Below are positions 21,067 through 30,085 of a DNA stretch of 64,000 nucleotides, piece by piece (positions within the stretch are counted from its first letter, which is position 1; each line of letters opens with the position of its first letter). The DNA lies in NCBI GenBank assembly GCA_001875255.1, contig MJAN01000006.1:1-64000 (forward strand). Reading direction: 5' to 3'. Source of the stretch: Candidatus Sabulitectum silens (lineage in GTDB: Bacteria > Fermentibacterota > Fermentibacteria > Fermentibacterales > JCC-6). The notes beneath the pieces are model-generated. The model saw nothing but the letters and a program-made list of their open reading frames with translations. It made no database searches and had not been told where the DNA came from. Position numbers and translations under genes: made by a program.

Positions 21067-21867
21067 ATGGAATATGCAATCTCCACCTGGAACTTCGTTC
21101 AAGGGACTGATTCTCTGAGCAGCTTCATTTCAGCCTCCACCGATATGGGTTTCAATGCGGTGTCCTTCACGCCGGTACAGGTGCTGACCATGGATCGAGA
21201 TGCATCCACCCGCCTTGGCGAACAGATCTCAGCGGTGGGTCTCAGCGTTACGGTTCACGCCGACTTCAAGAACACCCCGGAAGAGATAGACAGCATAATG
21301 GTCGTATTCGGTGAAAGCCTCTGCTGCATCTCCCTGGACCCCCGCTGCCGGATCGACCCAGCCGGCGGGTTCTTAGAACCGGGAAGAATGCTTCAACTGG
21401 TTGAACACCTCCGCTGCGGAAGCGAACTCACGGGCATCCGTTTCGGTCTTGAGGGCTTTCCCATAGACGGGTGTGCACTGGACCGCAACGTAGAAGCTCT
21501 GGCAGGGCTGCTTGAATGCCCTTGCTTCGGGGCGCTGATAGACCTCGGTCCTATGAACCTGCGACTATCCTCCATCCCGCATTTCGCTGAGAAGGGCATC
21601 AACGGGTACATATCCGGAGAGCAGGTTCCGATCTTCGAGGTCCATGCGCACGACAACTGAGGGGAAGGGGATCTGCACATGCCCCCCGGGAAGGTGAACC
21701 TGGACCTTCGAGCGGCTGCTTCGGCTTTGCGGGCCAGGGGTTTTCAGTGAGTATCAACTATCGAGATCGCTCCCCGCAGGTATGGTGCGGAGCCTGGGGA
21801 TGAATACGAGTCCGTGCCTTCCGGGCTGTGTTCCTGGAAGGATGCTCTGGAGCTGTCTGATGGATGA
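21067..21867 (+). CDS. Sugar phosphate isomerase/epimerase-like TIM barrel protein (in-frame TGA and frameshift)
   Basis: About 265 residues of the AP endonuclease family 2/xylose isomerase-like barrel. It starts after AAGGAGAG with MEYAISTWNF. The metal-site region FEVHAHDN is followed by an in-frame TGA at 21658, after which the same frame continues with the family-like GEGDLHMPPGKVNLDL. Another indel near 21745 leads to TIEIAPRRYG and a stop at 21867. The track ORF therefore shows only the first three quarters. Members isomerise or epimerise sugars or act on related polyols; no substrate can be named. It overlaps the next gene by 8 bp. Confidence 0.72.
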
Positions 21868-22555
21868 TCGCTGCCCGGTGGTTTTCTACACCACTGATGT
21901 ACGCAATGCCAGACTGAGCGAACTGCTTCGGATGTGCCCTCCAGGGCCTCTGGGCAAGCTGAGCGCTGTTCTGGTGAAGGTGCTGCGCATTCCGGGCCCT
22001 GTACTCATGGGCATGGCCTTCCATGATGTCCGTTGCTGCACATTCCAGGAGATCCCCGAACTGTTCCAGCATTTCACTGAAGAGATCCGCATCCTTGAGG
22101 AGATGGGTTTCTCATCGGCGACGGCGCTTCGAGTGCCCATGGCGGGCAGGGGGAGCTGCTGCTCCCTTGCGTTTCTGGGTGAAGATCCCGCCGTGTATGC
22201 CAACCTCGTGTTCAGCAGGACCGAGGTGAAAGGCAGGGAGTACGGAGAGTCCGGGCTCTCCTTCGTTTCCCGGGATGCCTCCATTGTCTGGGCAACCTCA
22301 GGGATGTCTCATCTGCTGGACGGTCCTGACGGCATCAGGACCCTGTACTGCCCGCCGGGCCCGGTGGAAAAGCTGCTTGAAGCTCACCTCTCCCGGCTTG
22401 TGGACGTTCCCAAATCCACTCTGCGGCATTTTGAGGCTGAGGAACTCTTGCCGGCTCTTCTGGAGCTGGAGGCCATGATCACCGACTTCAATATTGCCCG
22501 GGGGGTGTTCAGGCCGCTGACCGAAGCTGAGGTGGAGATGCTTTCTGTTCCATGA
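21860..22555 (+). CDS. Conserved-looking protein of unknown function
   Basis: 231 residues from ATG 21860, which overlaps the end of the epimerase gene; the track start at 21782 lies inside that gene. I do not recognise a family. It has no signal peptide or transmembrane segment. It has several cysteines (FHDVRCCTF, GRGSCCSLAF) and a mixed alpha/beta composition that looks soluble. The overlap suggests co-translation with the isomerase/epimerase, so a linked metabolic role is possible. Alternative: an accessory domain of an unrecognised enzyme. Confidence 0.6.
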   Translation: MDDRCPVVFYTTDVRNARLSELLRMCPPGPLGKLSAVLVKVLRIPGPVLMGMAFHDVRCCTFQEIPELFQHFTEEIRILEEMGFSSATALRVPMAGRGSCCSLAFLGEDPAVYANLVFSRTEVKGREYGESGLSFVSRDASIVWATSGMSHLLDGPDGIRTLYCPPGPVEKLLEAHLSRLVDVPKSTLRHFEAEELLPALLELEAMITDFNIARGVFRPLTEAEVEMLSVP

Positions 22556-22649
22556 GCTGAAGACCCAATCTGCCTGAATGCAATAATCCCTTCCGCTTTT
22601 CGTCTCTGTCTGCAGTGTTTCTCTTTTCTGCTCTTTCGTAAGGAAGCCC

Positions 22650-23615
22650 ATGAAAGCAGTTCATTACAGAAGGTACGGTTCGCCGGAAGTTATCAGGGTT
22701 GAGGATACGGATGTACCGGTGCCCGGGGGTGACGAGGTGCTGGTACGTGTACGCGCGGCGTCGTTGAACGCCTACGACTGGCATATGCTCACAGCAGACA
22801 TCTTCCTGGTGAGGTTCATGGGAGGGGGATTCTTCAAGCCGACCGATCCCAGGCTGGGCACCGACGTGGCCGGCACAGTGGAGGCCGTGGGCAGTGGAGT
22901 AACCGACTTCAAAACCGGCGACCGGGCCTCGGCATGGTGAAGGGGGGCTTCGCAGAGTATGCCTGCGCTCCTGCCCGGGCATTCGTTCCAATCCCGGTAA
23001 ATGCCTCCTTCGAGTCCGCGGCGGCTATGCCCCTCGCCGGTGTTACTGCATTGCAGGGGCTTCGGGATGCCGGGGGAATCTCCCCGGGGCAGGAGGGTTC
23101 TGGTGAACGGGGCCTCCGGAGGCGTGGGCACCTTTGCGGTTCAGATAGCGAAGTCTTTCGATACCGAGGTAACCGCAGTGTGCAGCACCGGGAACCTTGA
23201 TCAGGCCAGAGAGATGGGAGCAGATTTCGTGATAGACTACACCCGTGAGGATTTCGCCTCGAACGGGGTTTCCTACGACCTTGTGTTCGCCGCCAACGGC
23301 TACCGGACCCTTGGCGCATACAAGCGTTCCCTGGCTCCCAGGGGTGTGTATGTGATGGCCGGTGGAACCCCGGCACAGATTTTCCAGTCCATACTCTTCG
23401 GCTCCCTTATGTCGGAGAAGGGGGGCAGAAGGATGACGGGGTTCATGGCCAGGAACAGCAGGGCTGACCTGAGGGTGCTTAGGGACCTTTTCGAGGAAGG
23501 TAGTGTTCTGCCGGTGATCGACAGGCGGTACACCCTTGCGGAGACCGCTTCCGCCATGGAATACCTGGGGAAGGGGCATGCCCGGGGGAAGGTGGTTATC
23601 CACATGGATGGCTGA
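22650..23615 (+). CDS. Zinc-independent MDR oxidoreductase (quinone-oxidoreductase-like)
   Basis: About 320 residues with indels near 22935 and 23085. The N-terminus MKAVHYRRYGSPEVIRVEDT is typical of NAD(P)-dependent alcohol dehydrogenase-like MDR proteins. Then come LGTDVAGTVEAVGSGV, the nucleotide-binding VLVNGASGGVGTFAVQIAK, and IDYTREDF. No structural or catalytic zinc cysteines are seen, which fits the quinone reductase/zeta-crystallin branch. It probably reduces quinones or enals with NADPH. It stands alone. Confidence 0.82.
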
Positions 23616-23700
23616 GTGGGGGCTTTTGTGCGGCTCATCCACCGGTTTTGCTTTTGATAGATTATCTACTGTCTTATCTACCTGAGGGAGAGTGAAGGTT

Positions 23701-24048
23701 ATGAGAACACTCTGCGGCTGTCTGCTGGTGTTATGCCTGATTGCGCAGGCTGAAGCTCCTGGGATATCCGTTGCTGCTGTATTCACCGGGCTTGAGGAGT
23801 TCCACTGGTTCGAGAACGACGGAGGGTCCACCTCCGACGGGGTGGCCCCGCTGGCTTCATTCGTAGTACTGGAGCCCGAAGAGTTCGCGGGAGAAAGGGT
23901 AAGCATCCTGTTCAAGCACGGAGTGCTGGATAAAGCTCTGGAGTCCCTTCCGGCGGGTGGAGTATGCCGTTTCACCGTGCCGGGTGACTTCTTCGGCAGC
24001 GGCGCTGAGATACTGGAGGATATGGACATAAGCGGCTTTCATTTTTGA
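23701..24048 (+). CDS. Small secreted protein, unknown
   Basis: 115 residues from ATG 23701, with a clear signal peptide (MRTLCGCLLVLCLIAQAEA). GTG at 23692 is an alternative start. The mature part is small and acidic (LEEFHWFENDGGSTSDG); no family recognised. It is followed within 15 bp by a GNAT gene in the same direction. Confidence 0.6.
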   Translation: MRTLCGCLLVLCLIAQAEAPGISVAAVFTGLEEFHWFENDGGSTSDGVAPLASFVVLEPEEFAGERVSILFKHGVLDKALESLPAGGVCRFTVPGDFFGSGAEILEDMDISGFHF

Positions 24049-24061
24049 GCGGGGGAGATGA

Positions 24062-24600
24062 ATGAGCACTGACGAACTTGTCATTCGTAAGGAGAGGCCT
24101 GAGGACCATTCCGCAGTAACCGAAGTAACCGTGGAAGCGTTCACCTACCTGGGTATGGGAGAGGTAACGGAACACCAGATGATAGAGAGGCTCAGGCAAG
24201 CCGGCGCCTATCGGTTTCCCTGGTGGCTGAACTTGCCGACAGGGTGGTGGGGCATATAGCCTTCTCGCCTGCGGAGGTTTCCAGCGGCGTTTCTGGGTGG
24301 TACTGCCTGGGTCCTGTGTCGGTCCTTCCGGAACTTCACCGTAGGGGAATTGGAGGGGTTCTGATTCGGAAGGGGCTTGCGGAACTGGAAGCCTCAGGTG
24401 CCGCAGGATGCTGCCTGGTGGGGCATCCTGAATACTATGGGAGGTTCGGTTTCATTCACCCCGATGGTATGTTCTACGAAGGCGTGGATCCCGAGGTCTT
24501 CTTCGCCCTGGCGTTCTCCGGGGAGTACCCTTCTGGCAGGGTTTTGTTTCACAAGGCCTCGGAGTGTAGGGCAGTTATAGTCGGGAATAGTGGCCGGTAA
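24062..24600 (+). CDS. GNAT N-acetyltransferase
   Basis: About 179 residues with one indel near 24212. The N-terminus is IRKERPEDHSAVTEVTVEAF. The core is VVGHIAFSPAEV, then LGPVSVLPELHRRGIGGVLI and LVGHPEYYGRFGF, the pattern of the YhbS-like GNAT branch. Ribosome binding site GGGGGAG. Substrate unknown. Confidence 0.82.
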
Positions 24601-24657
24601 ACAGGAAGCGTGGGGTTTCGGACCCGGGAAGCAGACTCAGCTTGAGGAGGCACTGAA

Positions 24658-25128
24658 ATGAGTGCAAGGGCAAAGATCACGGATTTGATCGGAGAATGGG
24701 CGGGCAGCAGCCGACTCTGGCTTTTCCGGGGGCTACCGTAAGGGAGTCGGAAACCACCGCCTCAGTGGCGCCGGCAGCAGGTGGAGCCTTTCTGATAATT
24801 AATTACAGGTGGGAAGACGAAGGGACTCCACAGGACGGGATCCTCCTGGTCCGGCTATCTGTTGAGCCGGGCACCTGTGATATGGTATGGATCGACTCCT
24901 GGCACACAGGAGGCGAGTTCATGGTTTTTAGAGGCGAGGAAGACCGTGATGGATCCATGTCGGCGGTTGCTTCGTATGCCGCGCCTCCAGGTCCGGACTG
25001 GGCTGGCGCATCGTTCTGTCCGCAGAAAGTGAGACAGAGATGAGGATCACGATGTACAACATCACCCTGACGGGAATGAAGCACTGGCTGTGGAAGCCAT
25101 GTACGAACGCATGGCTCCCAGGGATTAA
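24658..25128 (+). CDS. DUF1579-like protein (frameshifted)
   Basis: About 155 residues recovered through three frame changes (near 24728, 24995 and 25065). MSARAKITDLIGEWAG leads into TVRESETTASVAPAAGGAFL, then DSWHTGGEFMVF and, in the last frame, NITPDGNEALAVEAMYERM before a TAA at 25128. The order GEW, RESE, WHTG and the lipocalin-like strands resemble DUF1579-type proteins, but I recall rather than verify this. No signal peptide. Function unknown. Confidence 0.55.
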
Positions 25129-25209
25129 CCCGGAGTTAAATGCCCTGTCAGAATTTGATATACAGCTCGCATGAAGGAGATAACTGAAGTTTAGTATGGA
25201 GGTTGAACC

Positions 25210-25557
25210 ATGGAAAAGAAGTTCATCGTACCGGCGGCGTTCTTTCTGGGACCTGTCTTTATCTGGATAGCGGCGGTGGTGGGGTACGGCTCCTGGTTCG
25301 CCCTCTCCGCTCCATTCTCGATGGGGCTGTTCTTCATCCTCGGGGTGATGATCCTCTTCTCAGGGATAAGGTGCCTGAGGGCAGGGGGACCCAGGCTGGG
25401 TAACATTATCCGCGCAAGCGTGCTGCTGGTGCTCTCTGTTCTAACCTGGTGGAAGGCAGGCAGTATGGCAGGTATCGCCATGCTCCTTTCCGCTGTGATC
25501 CTGGGTATTCTTGCGGTGCTGGGAAGGTATAGCGAGCAGGAAGAGGGCAGAACCTGA
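25210..25557 (+). CDS. Small integral membrane protein
   Basis: 115 residues with four likely helices (IVPAAFFLGPVFIWIAAVV, MGLFFILGVMILFSGI, IRASVLLVLSVLTWW, IAMLLSAVILGILAVL). No family motif recognised. It has a good start and overlaps the next gene by its stop codon. Confidence 0.65.
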   Translation: MEKKFIVPAAFFLGPVFIWIAAVVGYGSWFALSAPFSMGLFFILGVMILFSGIRCLRAGGPRLGNIIRASVLLVLSVLTWWKAGSMAGIAMLLSAVILGILAVLGRYSEQEEGRT

Positions 25558-26030
25558 ACATCTTCGTTCTGGATCTGGATGTGGAGAGGTGCGCCAGGTA
25601 CCACTGCGACAGGCATGTGGTGAAGATGATCCTGGAAAGCGCCCAGATAGCCTGCTCTGCGCTTAACGGAAAGGGCTTCGTCACACCCTACAGGTCCACC
25701 CATGTTAAACACCCCTGCGTGCTGTGGGCAGGGGAGTCGATGGATAACCTTCGCTGGCTCATTCGGCTGGGGAAGGCCCTGAACCGTGAATACCGCTACA
25801 GGTATCGCTCTGCGGATCACGCTTCTCTTGCAGTGCTTGAGGCAGTATCACGGTTTTCCTTCGAATCCCGTGGGCTTACCGAGTTTGCCCAGGCAATGCC
25901 TGAGGAGTACAGGGTGCCGGGAGACCCGGTGAAGGCCTACAGGAGATACTACATCGGGGAGAAGCTGGGCTTCGCGAAGTGGACCAGGAGAAGGAAGCCT
26001 CCCTGGATAGCTTCCTCTTTCCTCATTTGA
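25554..26030 (+). CDS. Conserved hypothetical protein, phage-shared family (CTG start)
   Basis: 158 residues from a proposed CTG at 25554, which overlaps the preceding TGA as CTGA. The track uses GTG at 25581, but the family signature begins earlier: LNIFVLDLDVERCARYHCD matches the N-terminus M-N-I-F-x-L-D of a family I recall from phages and bacteria, followed by HVVKMILESAQ, HPCVLWA and NLRWLIRLGKALNREY. Some members are labelled pyrimidine-dimer glycosylase-like, but I see no proof of that chemistry. It ends in a basic AKWTRRRKPPW. Function uncertain. Confidence 0.7.
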   Translation: MNIFVLDLDVERCARYHCDRHVVKMILESAQIACSALNGKGFVTPYRSTHVKHPCVLWAGESMDNLRWLIRLGKALNREYRYRYRSADHASLAVLEAVSRFSFESRGLTEFAQAMPEEYRVPGDPVKAYRRYYIGEKLGFAKWTRRRKPPWIASSFLI

Positions 26031-26044
26031 TAAGGTATCTTTTC

Positions 26045-26658
26045 CTACCAGTCCCAGTTTTCCGGGTCTGGAGGCATCCATAGGCTATCGATCAGCATGA
26101 GCTTTCCCCGGGAAGAGATGTAATCGTAGGTATCGTAGTCGTATGTAAGCTTTGTAAAACCTATTGTGGTATCGTTCAGCCATTGCCCGTTCCTGGGGCC
26201 CCAGGGTACGCTGGTGTCTTCGAACTCCAGGAAAAGGGAACGGTCCGGTTCAATTCTCCAAACCTGTATTCCGTTTGGGTATAGCCGGCGTGTATGTCCT
26301 CGTTCATGCACAGAAGCCTTGTTCCGTCGGGGCTGGGAACGGGAGGGCCTATCGTTGCTGTTGTGCTGCCCGTTACACCGTCTACCACCTGCCAGCCTAT
26401 CCATTCATATCCAAGGGTCTTCACCGTCCAGAGGTTTTCTGCGGGAAGGTAGTCCATAAGGCTGTAAAGGGTGGATCTCAGCCCGTCAGGAGAATCGTAT
26501 CGGTTACGGAAGGCTACCGTATCTCCATTCGCAGTGGCGATGCTCAGGGTTGTTGCATCTTCCCTGAATGCCTGTGGATAGAGGGAGAGAAGCTGGTTTT
26601 CAAGGGAGTCGGGCTGGGAGAATGCGAAGAGAAATATCATAGCAGGAATGTGTGTCAT
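26045..26658 (-). CDS. Secreted protein of unknown function
   Basis: About 205 residues. ATG at 26658 follows GGAGTCACC and gives a signal peptide (MTHIPAMIFLFAFSQ). A frame change near 26268 joins the two track ORFs. The body is beta-rich with Trp motifs (YEWIGWQVVDGV, DGTRLLCMNEDI) and ends in WMPPDPENWDW. No known family; possibly a propeller remnant or a small surface-binding protein. Confidence 0.55.
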
Positions 26659-26722
26659 GGTGACTCCTTCCGATAGGATCCTGTAATTATACTACCTTAA
26701 GCAGTTCTGGATGGGAGATGCC

Positions 26723-27319
26723 ATGTCGCTGGAGAAGCTTTCCAACATACTGCTGGTGGTGTTCACTGTCCTTGTGGGCTCCTACTTCATTTTTCAAGAC
26801 CGGCCCTTCATGGAGCCGGTACATTCCCACCTTGAGCAGGGAGGATCCGACAGGATCGCCCTTTACATAGGTGCAGCGGTGGTGCTGCTCGTGGTTCCAC
26901 AGATGATTCAGTCCATCACCCGCAAGGCAAGGGACATGATCAGCACCGTCCGGTCGGTTACGGAGCACGGTGTGGAGGGATGGGCACACGTAAAAAAGGT
27001 GTATCGAACCGGAGAAAGGCTGGGAAGGAACGAACTGTACTTCTTAGACCTGGACGTGTCGGACAGCGAGGGGAACGAGTACGCCATTACCGTTCTCCAC
27101 CCAGTGCCTGGAAAGGAACTTGGCTTTTTCATACCGGGGTCCAGGATTCCAGTGAAGACCGCCCGGAGGGATAGGTCAATGATCATTTTCCCCCAGCTGA
27201 ACTATAGGAAGATGGGCAGTTTTCTTTTCCTTAATGAGAACAGCGATACCTGGGCCGAGGCTTTGAAGACAAAGGAAGAGATAACGCTGACACCTGTGGG
27301 GAGCGTGCCGGAATACTAG
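26723..27319 (+). CDS. Membrane protein with cytoplasmic beta domain
   Basis: 198 residues from ATG 26723 (GGGAGA 5 nt upstream), preferred to the track's 26711. Two N-terminal helices (ILLVVFTVLVGSYFIF, IALYIGAAVVLLVVPQMI) precede a ~120 residue soluble domain resembling DUF3592-like beta domains (GVEGWAHVKKVYRTGE, FFIPGSRIPVKTARRD). Family assignment is tentative. Twelve bases separate it from the next membrane protein gene. Confidence 0.6.
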   Translation: MSLEKLSNILLVVFTVLVGSYFIFQDRPFMEPVHSHLEQGGSDRIALYIGAAVVLLVVPQMIQSITRKARDMISTVRSVTEHGVEGWAHVKKVYRTGERLGRNELYFLDLDVSDSEGNEYAITVLHPVPGKELGFFIPGSRIPVKTARRDRSMIIFPQLNYRKMGSFLFLNENSDTWAEALKTKEEITLTPVGSVPEY

Positions 27320-27331
27320 GAGAGGAGTTTC

Positions 27332-27718
27332 ATGTCCGAGCTTAAGAAGGCTTTCCTGCCGGTGCTGCTGGCCGGTGTTTGGGTGAACTTCTGCGAGTTC
27401 GTGAGGAACGAGGTTCTCTTCAAACACTACTGGATAGACCACTTCGCCGGTATGGGGCTGGTGTTCCCGGCGCAGCCGGTGAATGGAGGGGTATGGGTTG
27501 TGTGGGGCTTCTCCATGGCGGCCTTCGTGTGGGCCATTTCCCGGAGGTTCTGCTTCAGGGATACTTTCCTGCTGTCGTGGTTCGCCGGTTTTTTGATGAT
27601 GTGGATGGCGACCTGGAACCTGTCTGTGTTTCCGGCGGCCCTGCTTTGGATCGCGGTTCCCTTCAGCATGGTGGAAACCGCCGGCGCAGTGTTCATCTCC
27701 AGAAGGCTTACCCGGTAG
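27332..27718 (+). CDS. Small integral membrane protein
   Basis: 128 residues, three to four hydrophobic helices (AFLPVLLAGVWVNFCEFVRN, WVVWGFSMAAFVWAIS, LLSWFAGFLMMWMATW, AALLWIAVPFSMVETAGA). Good ribosome binding site (AGGAGAGGAG). No family motif recognised. Probably co-transcribed with the preceding gene. Confidence 0.6.
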   Translation: MSELKKAFLPVLLAGVWVNFCEFVRNEVLFKHYWIDHFAGMGLVFPAQPVNGGVWVVWGFSMAAFVWAISRRFCFRDTFLLSWFAGFLMMWMATWNLSVFPAALLWIAVPFSMVETAGAVFISRRLTR

Positions 27719-27832
27719 GTCCTCCTGTTTCGCATTCCTTCTGTGTTCATGGCCGCGGGTTGTTTTATATTTTATTCTCATAGACAGTAATGCCAGGGCG
27801 GCTATACCAGACAACAATAACGAAAGCTCATT

Positions 27833-29087
27833 ATGAACGAGAATATTGGCCGCATCGTAGAACTGATAGTATCGGTTTCAAAAAAACTGCCCTCACCCGC
27901 CAGGGAAACGGTGGGTTATGAACTGGAGAACATCAAGGAAATGCTCATGGACAACAGACCGCCGCGGGTGCTCATCATCGGGCGCAGGGGTGCCGGGAAG
28001 TCATCCATCGTCAACGCCCTTTTCAAGGCCAGGGTGGCCAGGGTGGGCTCCGTCCTTTCCGAAACCGGCAAAGCCAGCTGGCACACCTTCAGCAACTCCC
28101 AGGGTTCCATAGAGATACTGGATACCAGGGGTCTGGGGGACAGGACCAGACCGGAATCCGCCAACTTCGCCGTGGCACTCGACGACATCAAGGCAGAGAT
28201 CAGGGAGATATGCCCCGATGTGATACTCTTCATGTGCAAGGCCAAGGAGGTGGATTCCCACATAAAAAGCGACCTTGAGAATGTTGCACTGGTCAGGAAG
28301 TACATCTCGGATACCCACAGCTACGAGATACCGGTTGCGGCGTTGGTCACACAGGTGGACGAGCTGGACCCGAAAAGGGTAGAGCCGCCCTACGACCATC
28401 CGGTAAAGCAGAAGAACATCCTGGAGGCGGTGAAGGCACTCCAGGAAGCATATTCCGATTCCAGCATAGAACTGCTTGAGGCCATACCAGTATCAGCTTA
28501 TGCCGAGTTCGATGGTGACCGGATAGTATATGAGAACTTCTGGAACATAGAGGAGCTGGTAACCTACCTCATGGATCATCTGCCCAGATCAGCCCAGCTC
28601 CAGCTTGCGAGGCTCACAAGGCTGCGTAAGCTTCAGAAAAGGCTTGCACGGACCATCATAGGATCACTGCCACCATATGCGGAGGGATTGCCGCAACCCC
28701 CATACCCCTTGGAGATATTTTCCCGATTACCGCCGCCCAGATAGGATGATAATGGGCATTGGCTATATCGGTGGCCGGGAACTGTCAAAGAGAACGGCCA
28801 GGGAATTCCTTGCGGCAATGGGCCTCAATGTGGGAGCGGGGTTAGCCCTGAGGGAGCTGGCCAGGGCCTCGGTGAAATTCTTCTTCCCCGGAGGGGGAAA
28901 TGTCATTTCCGCCGGGATCGCCTTCACTGCCACCTGGGGAATAGGGGAGGCCTCGGTTGCCTACTTCATTGACAATATGTCCCTCTCTGAGGCGAAAGCC
29001 GCAATGAAGAGGGGAAGAAAAAGGCATGAGAAGGAAGCGGAAGTCCTTGCAGCCAGTCTGAAGAAAGACTCAGCTGAGAGTCACTGA
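27833..29087 (+). CDS. Dynamin/Era-like GTPase with DUF697 domain
   Basis: About 418 residues. The GTPase domain has G1 LIIGRRGAGKSSIVNALF, G3 LDTRGLGD and G4 VTQVDELD. An indel near 28668 and another near 28745 lead into a DUF697-type C-terminus, ICGGIAATPIPLGDI, then AAQIGMIMGIGYIGGRELS, as in YcjF-like membrane GTPases. The last ~60 residues are basic and helical. These proteins are membrane-associated and may be stress-related. The gene is alone, with no strong ribosome binding site. Confidence 0.78.
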
Positions 29088-29279
29088 ATCAGTTTGATCT
29101 TCCTTTGCCTGACACAAGGAAAAACATCAGTGTCCCCGTTGACTCAGGGGGAGATGCATATATCTTATTTGAAAGCAAAGAGATAGGGTTACAGGCCCCC
29201 CTACTGCCTCATCGCCATGATCATATTGCTTTGCTGAATAAGCTACAGGTTATCAAGCAAAAAGGAAGGGGTGGCAAAG

Positions 29280-29705
29280 ATGAGTTTAAGAAAACTACTT
29301 GTTCTGCTTGCCGTGGTCGCGGTTGCGGTATTCATGGCCTGCGGGGAAGAGGAACCTGAGGTTCAGGTTGAAACCGCAGATGAATCGCCGGATGTGATCA
29401 ACGCTCCCGTGGAGCCCGTGGAGCCCGTGGAGCCCGTGGAACCTGAAATGACCGAAGAAGAGAAGATGGCCTTCGTAATGGAGAACTGCATCTGCCCTCA
29501 GTGCCCGAGCTGGGTACCCGAGGCTTCGGAAAAGGGTGAAGGCGGTTACTGCGCCACAGGTATGAGCGAGTGCATAGTGGACGAAGTGGGCTGCATCTGT
29601 GCTGAGTGCCCGGTGACGGAGGAAATGGCCCTCGAGTGGGGCTACTACTGCACCAGGGGTTCAGCTGCGGACATGATGGCTGAAGAGCTGGAGGAAACTC
29701 TGTAG
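29280..29705 (+). CDS. Cys-rich lipoprotein, DUF2769-like, with VEP repeat linker
   Basis: 141 residues. Lipoprotein signal with lipobox FMAC. The start is ATG 29280 or GTG 29271; AAGGAAGGGG lies before both. An acidic linker is built from repeated VEP units (four 9 bp copies at 29406-29441). Two Cys-rich blocks (NCICPQCPSWVPE ... YCATGMSECI and CICAECPVTE ... YYCTRGSA) match the pattern I recall for DUF2769, small metal-binding-like domains of anaerobes. Zinc or iron-sulfur binding is suspected but not shown. It ends before a strong hairpin. Confidence 0.72.
   Translation: MSLRKLLVLLAVVAVAVFMACGEEEPEVQVETADESPDVINAPVEPVEPVEPVEPEMTEEEKMAFVMENCICPQCPSWVPEASEKGEGGYCATGMSECIVDEVGCICAECPVTEEMALEWGYYCTRGSAADMMAEELEETL
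29406..29441 (+). repeat. Four 9 bp tandem repeats within the Cys-rich lipoprotein gene
   Basis: CCCGTGGAG is repeated four times (last copy ends in GAA), encoding the VEP linker. Copy number is likely to vary between strains by slippage. Confidence 0.8.
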
Positions 29706-29735
29706 GCCTTCTGCTCCCGTTGCATTCAAAAAAGG

Positions 29736-29766
29736 GGGAACAGCCGGATACAGTCCGGCTGTTCCC
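29736..29766. terminator. Perfect hairpin after the Cys-rich lipoprotein gene
   Basis: A 13 bp perfect stem (GGGAACAGCCGGA with its complement) and a 5 nt loop. Six A residues precede it, so it reads as a terminator on the minus strand and is a stable hairpin on the plus strand. The following 29770-30085 interval has no supported gene. Confidence 0.6.
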
Positions 29767-30085
29767 ATAGTCATTCACTCATCCCTGCTCCCTTCCCGCT
29801 GGCCGGCTGCTGAACATTTCCAACAAAAGTTCATATAGGAAGAGCCGGTCAAGCTGCATTTCATACCGTATTCCTGCCTACCGAGGTACGCCGGCCAGAG
29901 TGGGTCATAATCCTTGTCAGAAAATTTGTAAAAAATTCGGTACGGTGCTTTGTGTTTTCTCCCTGACCATGGGAGTTTCGGTCATACTGGGTGGCTACTG
30001 CCATATATGACCTTGAACAACTGTCTTGACGGAGGCCTGGTCAGGGGTGATTTTCCACGAAGCAATCAACACGGAAGGGGGTTAC

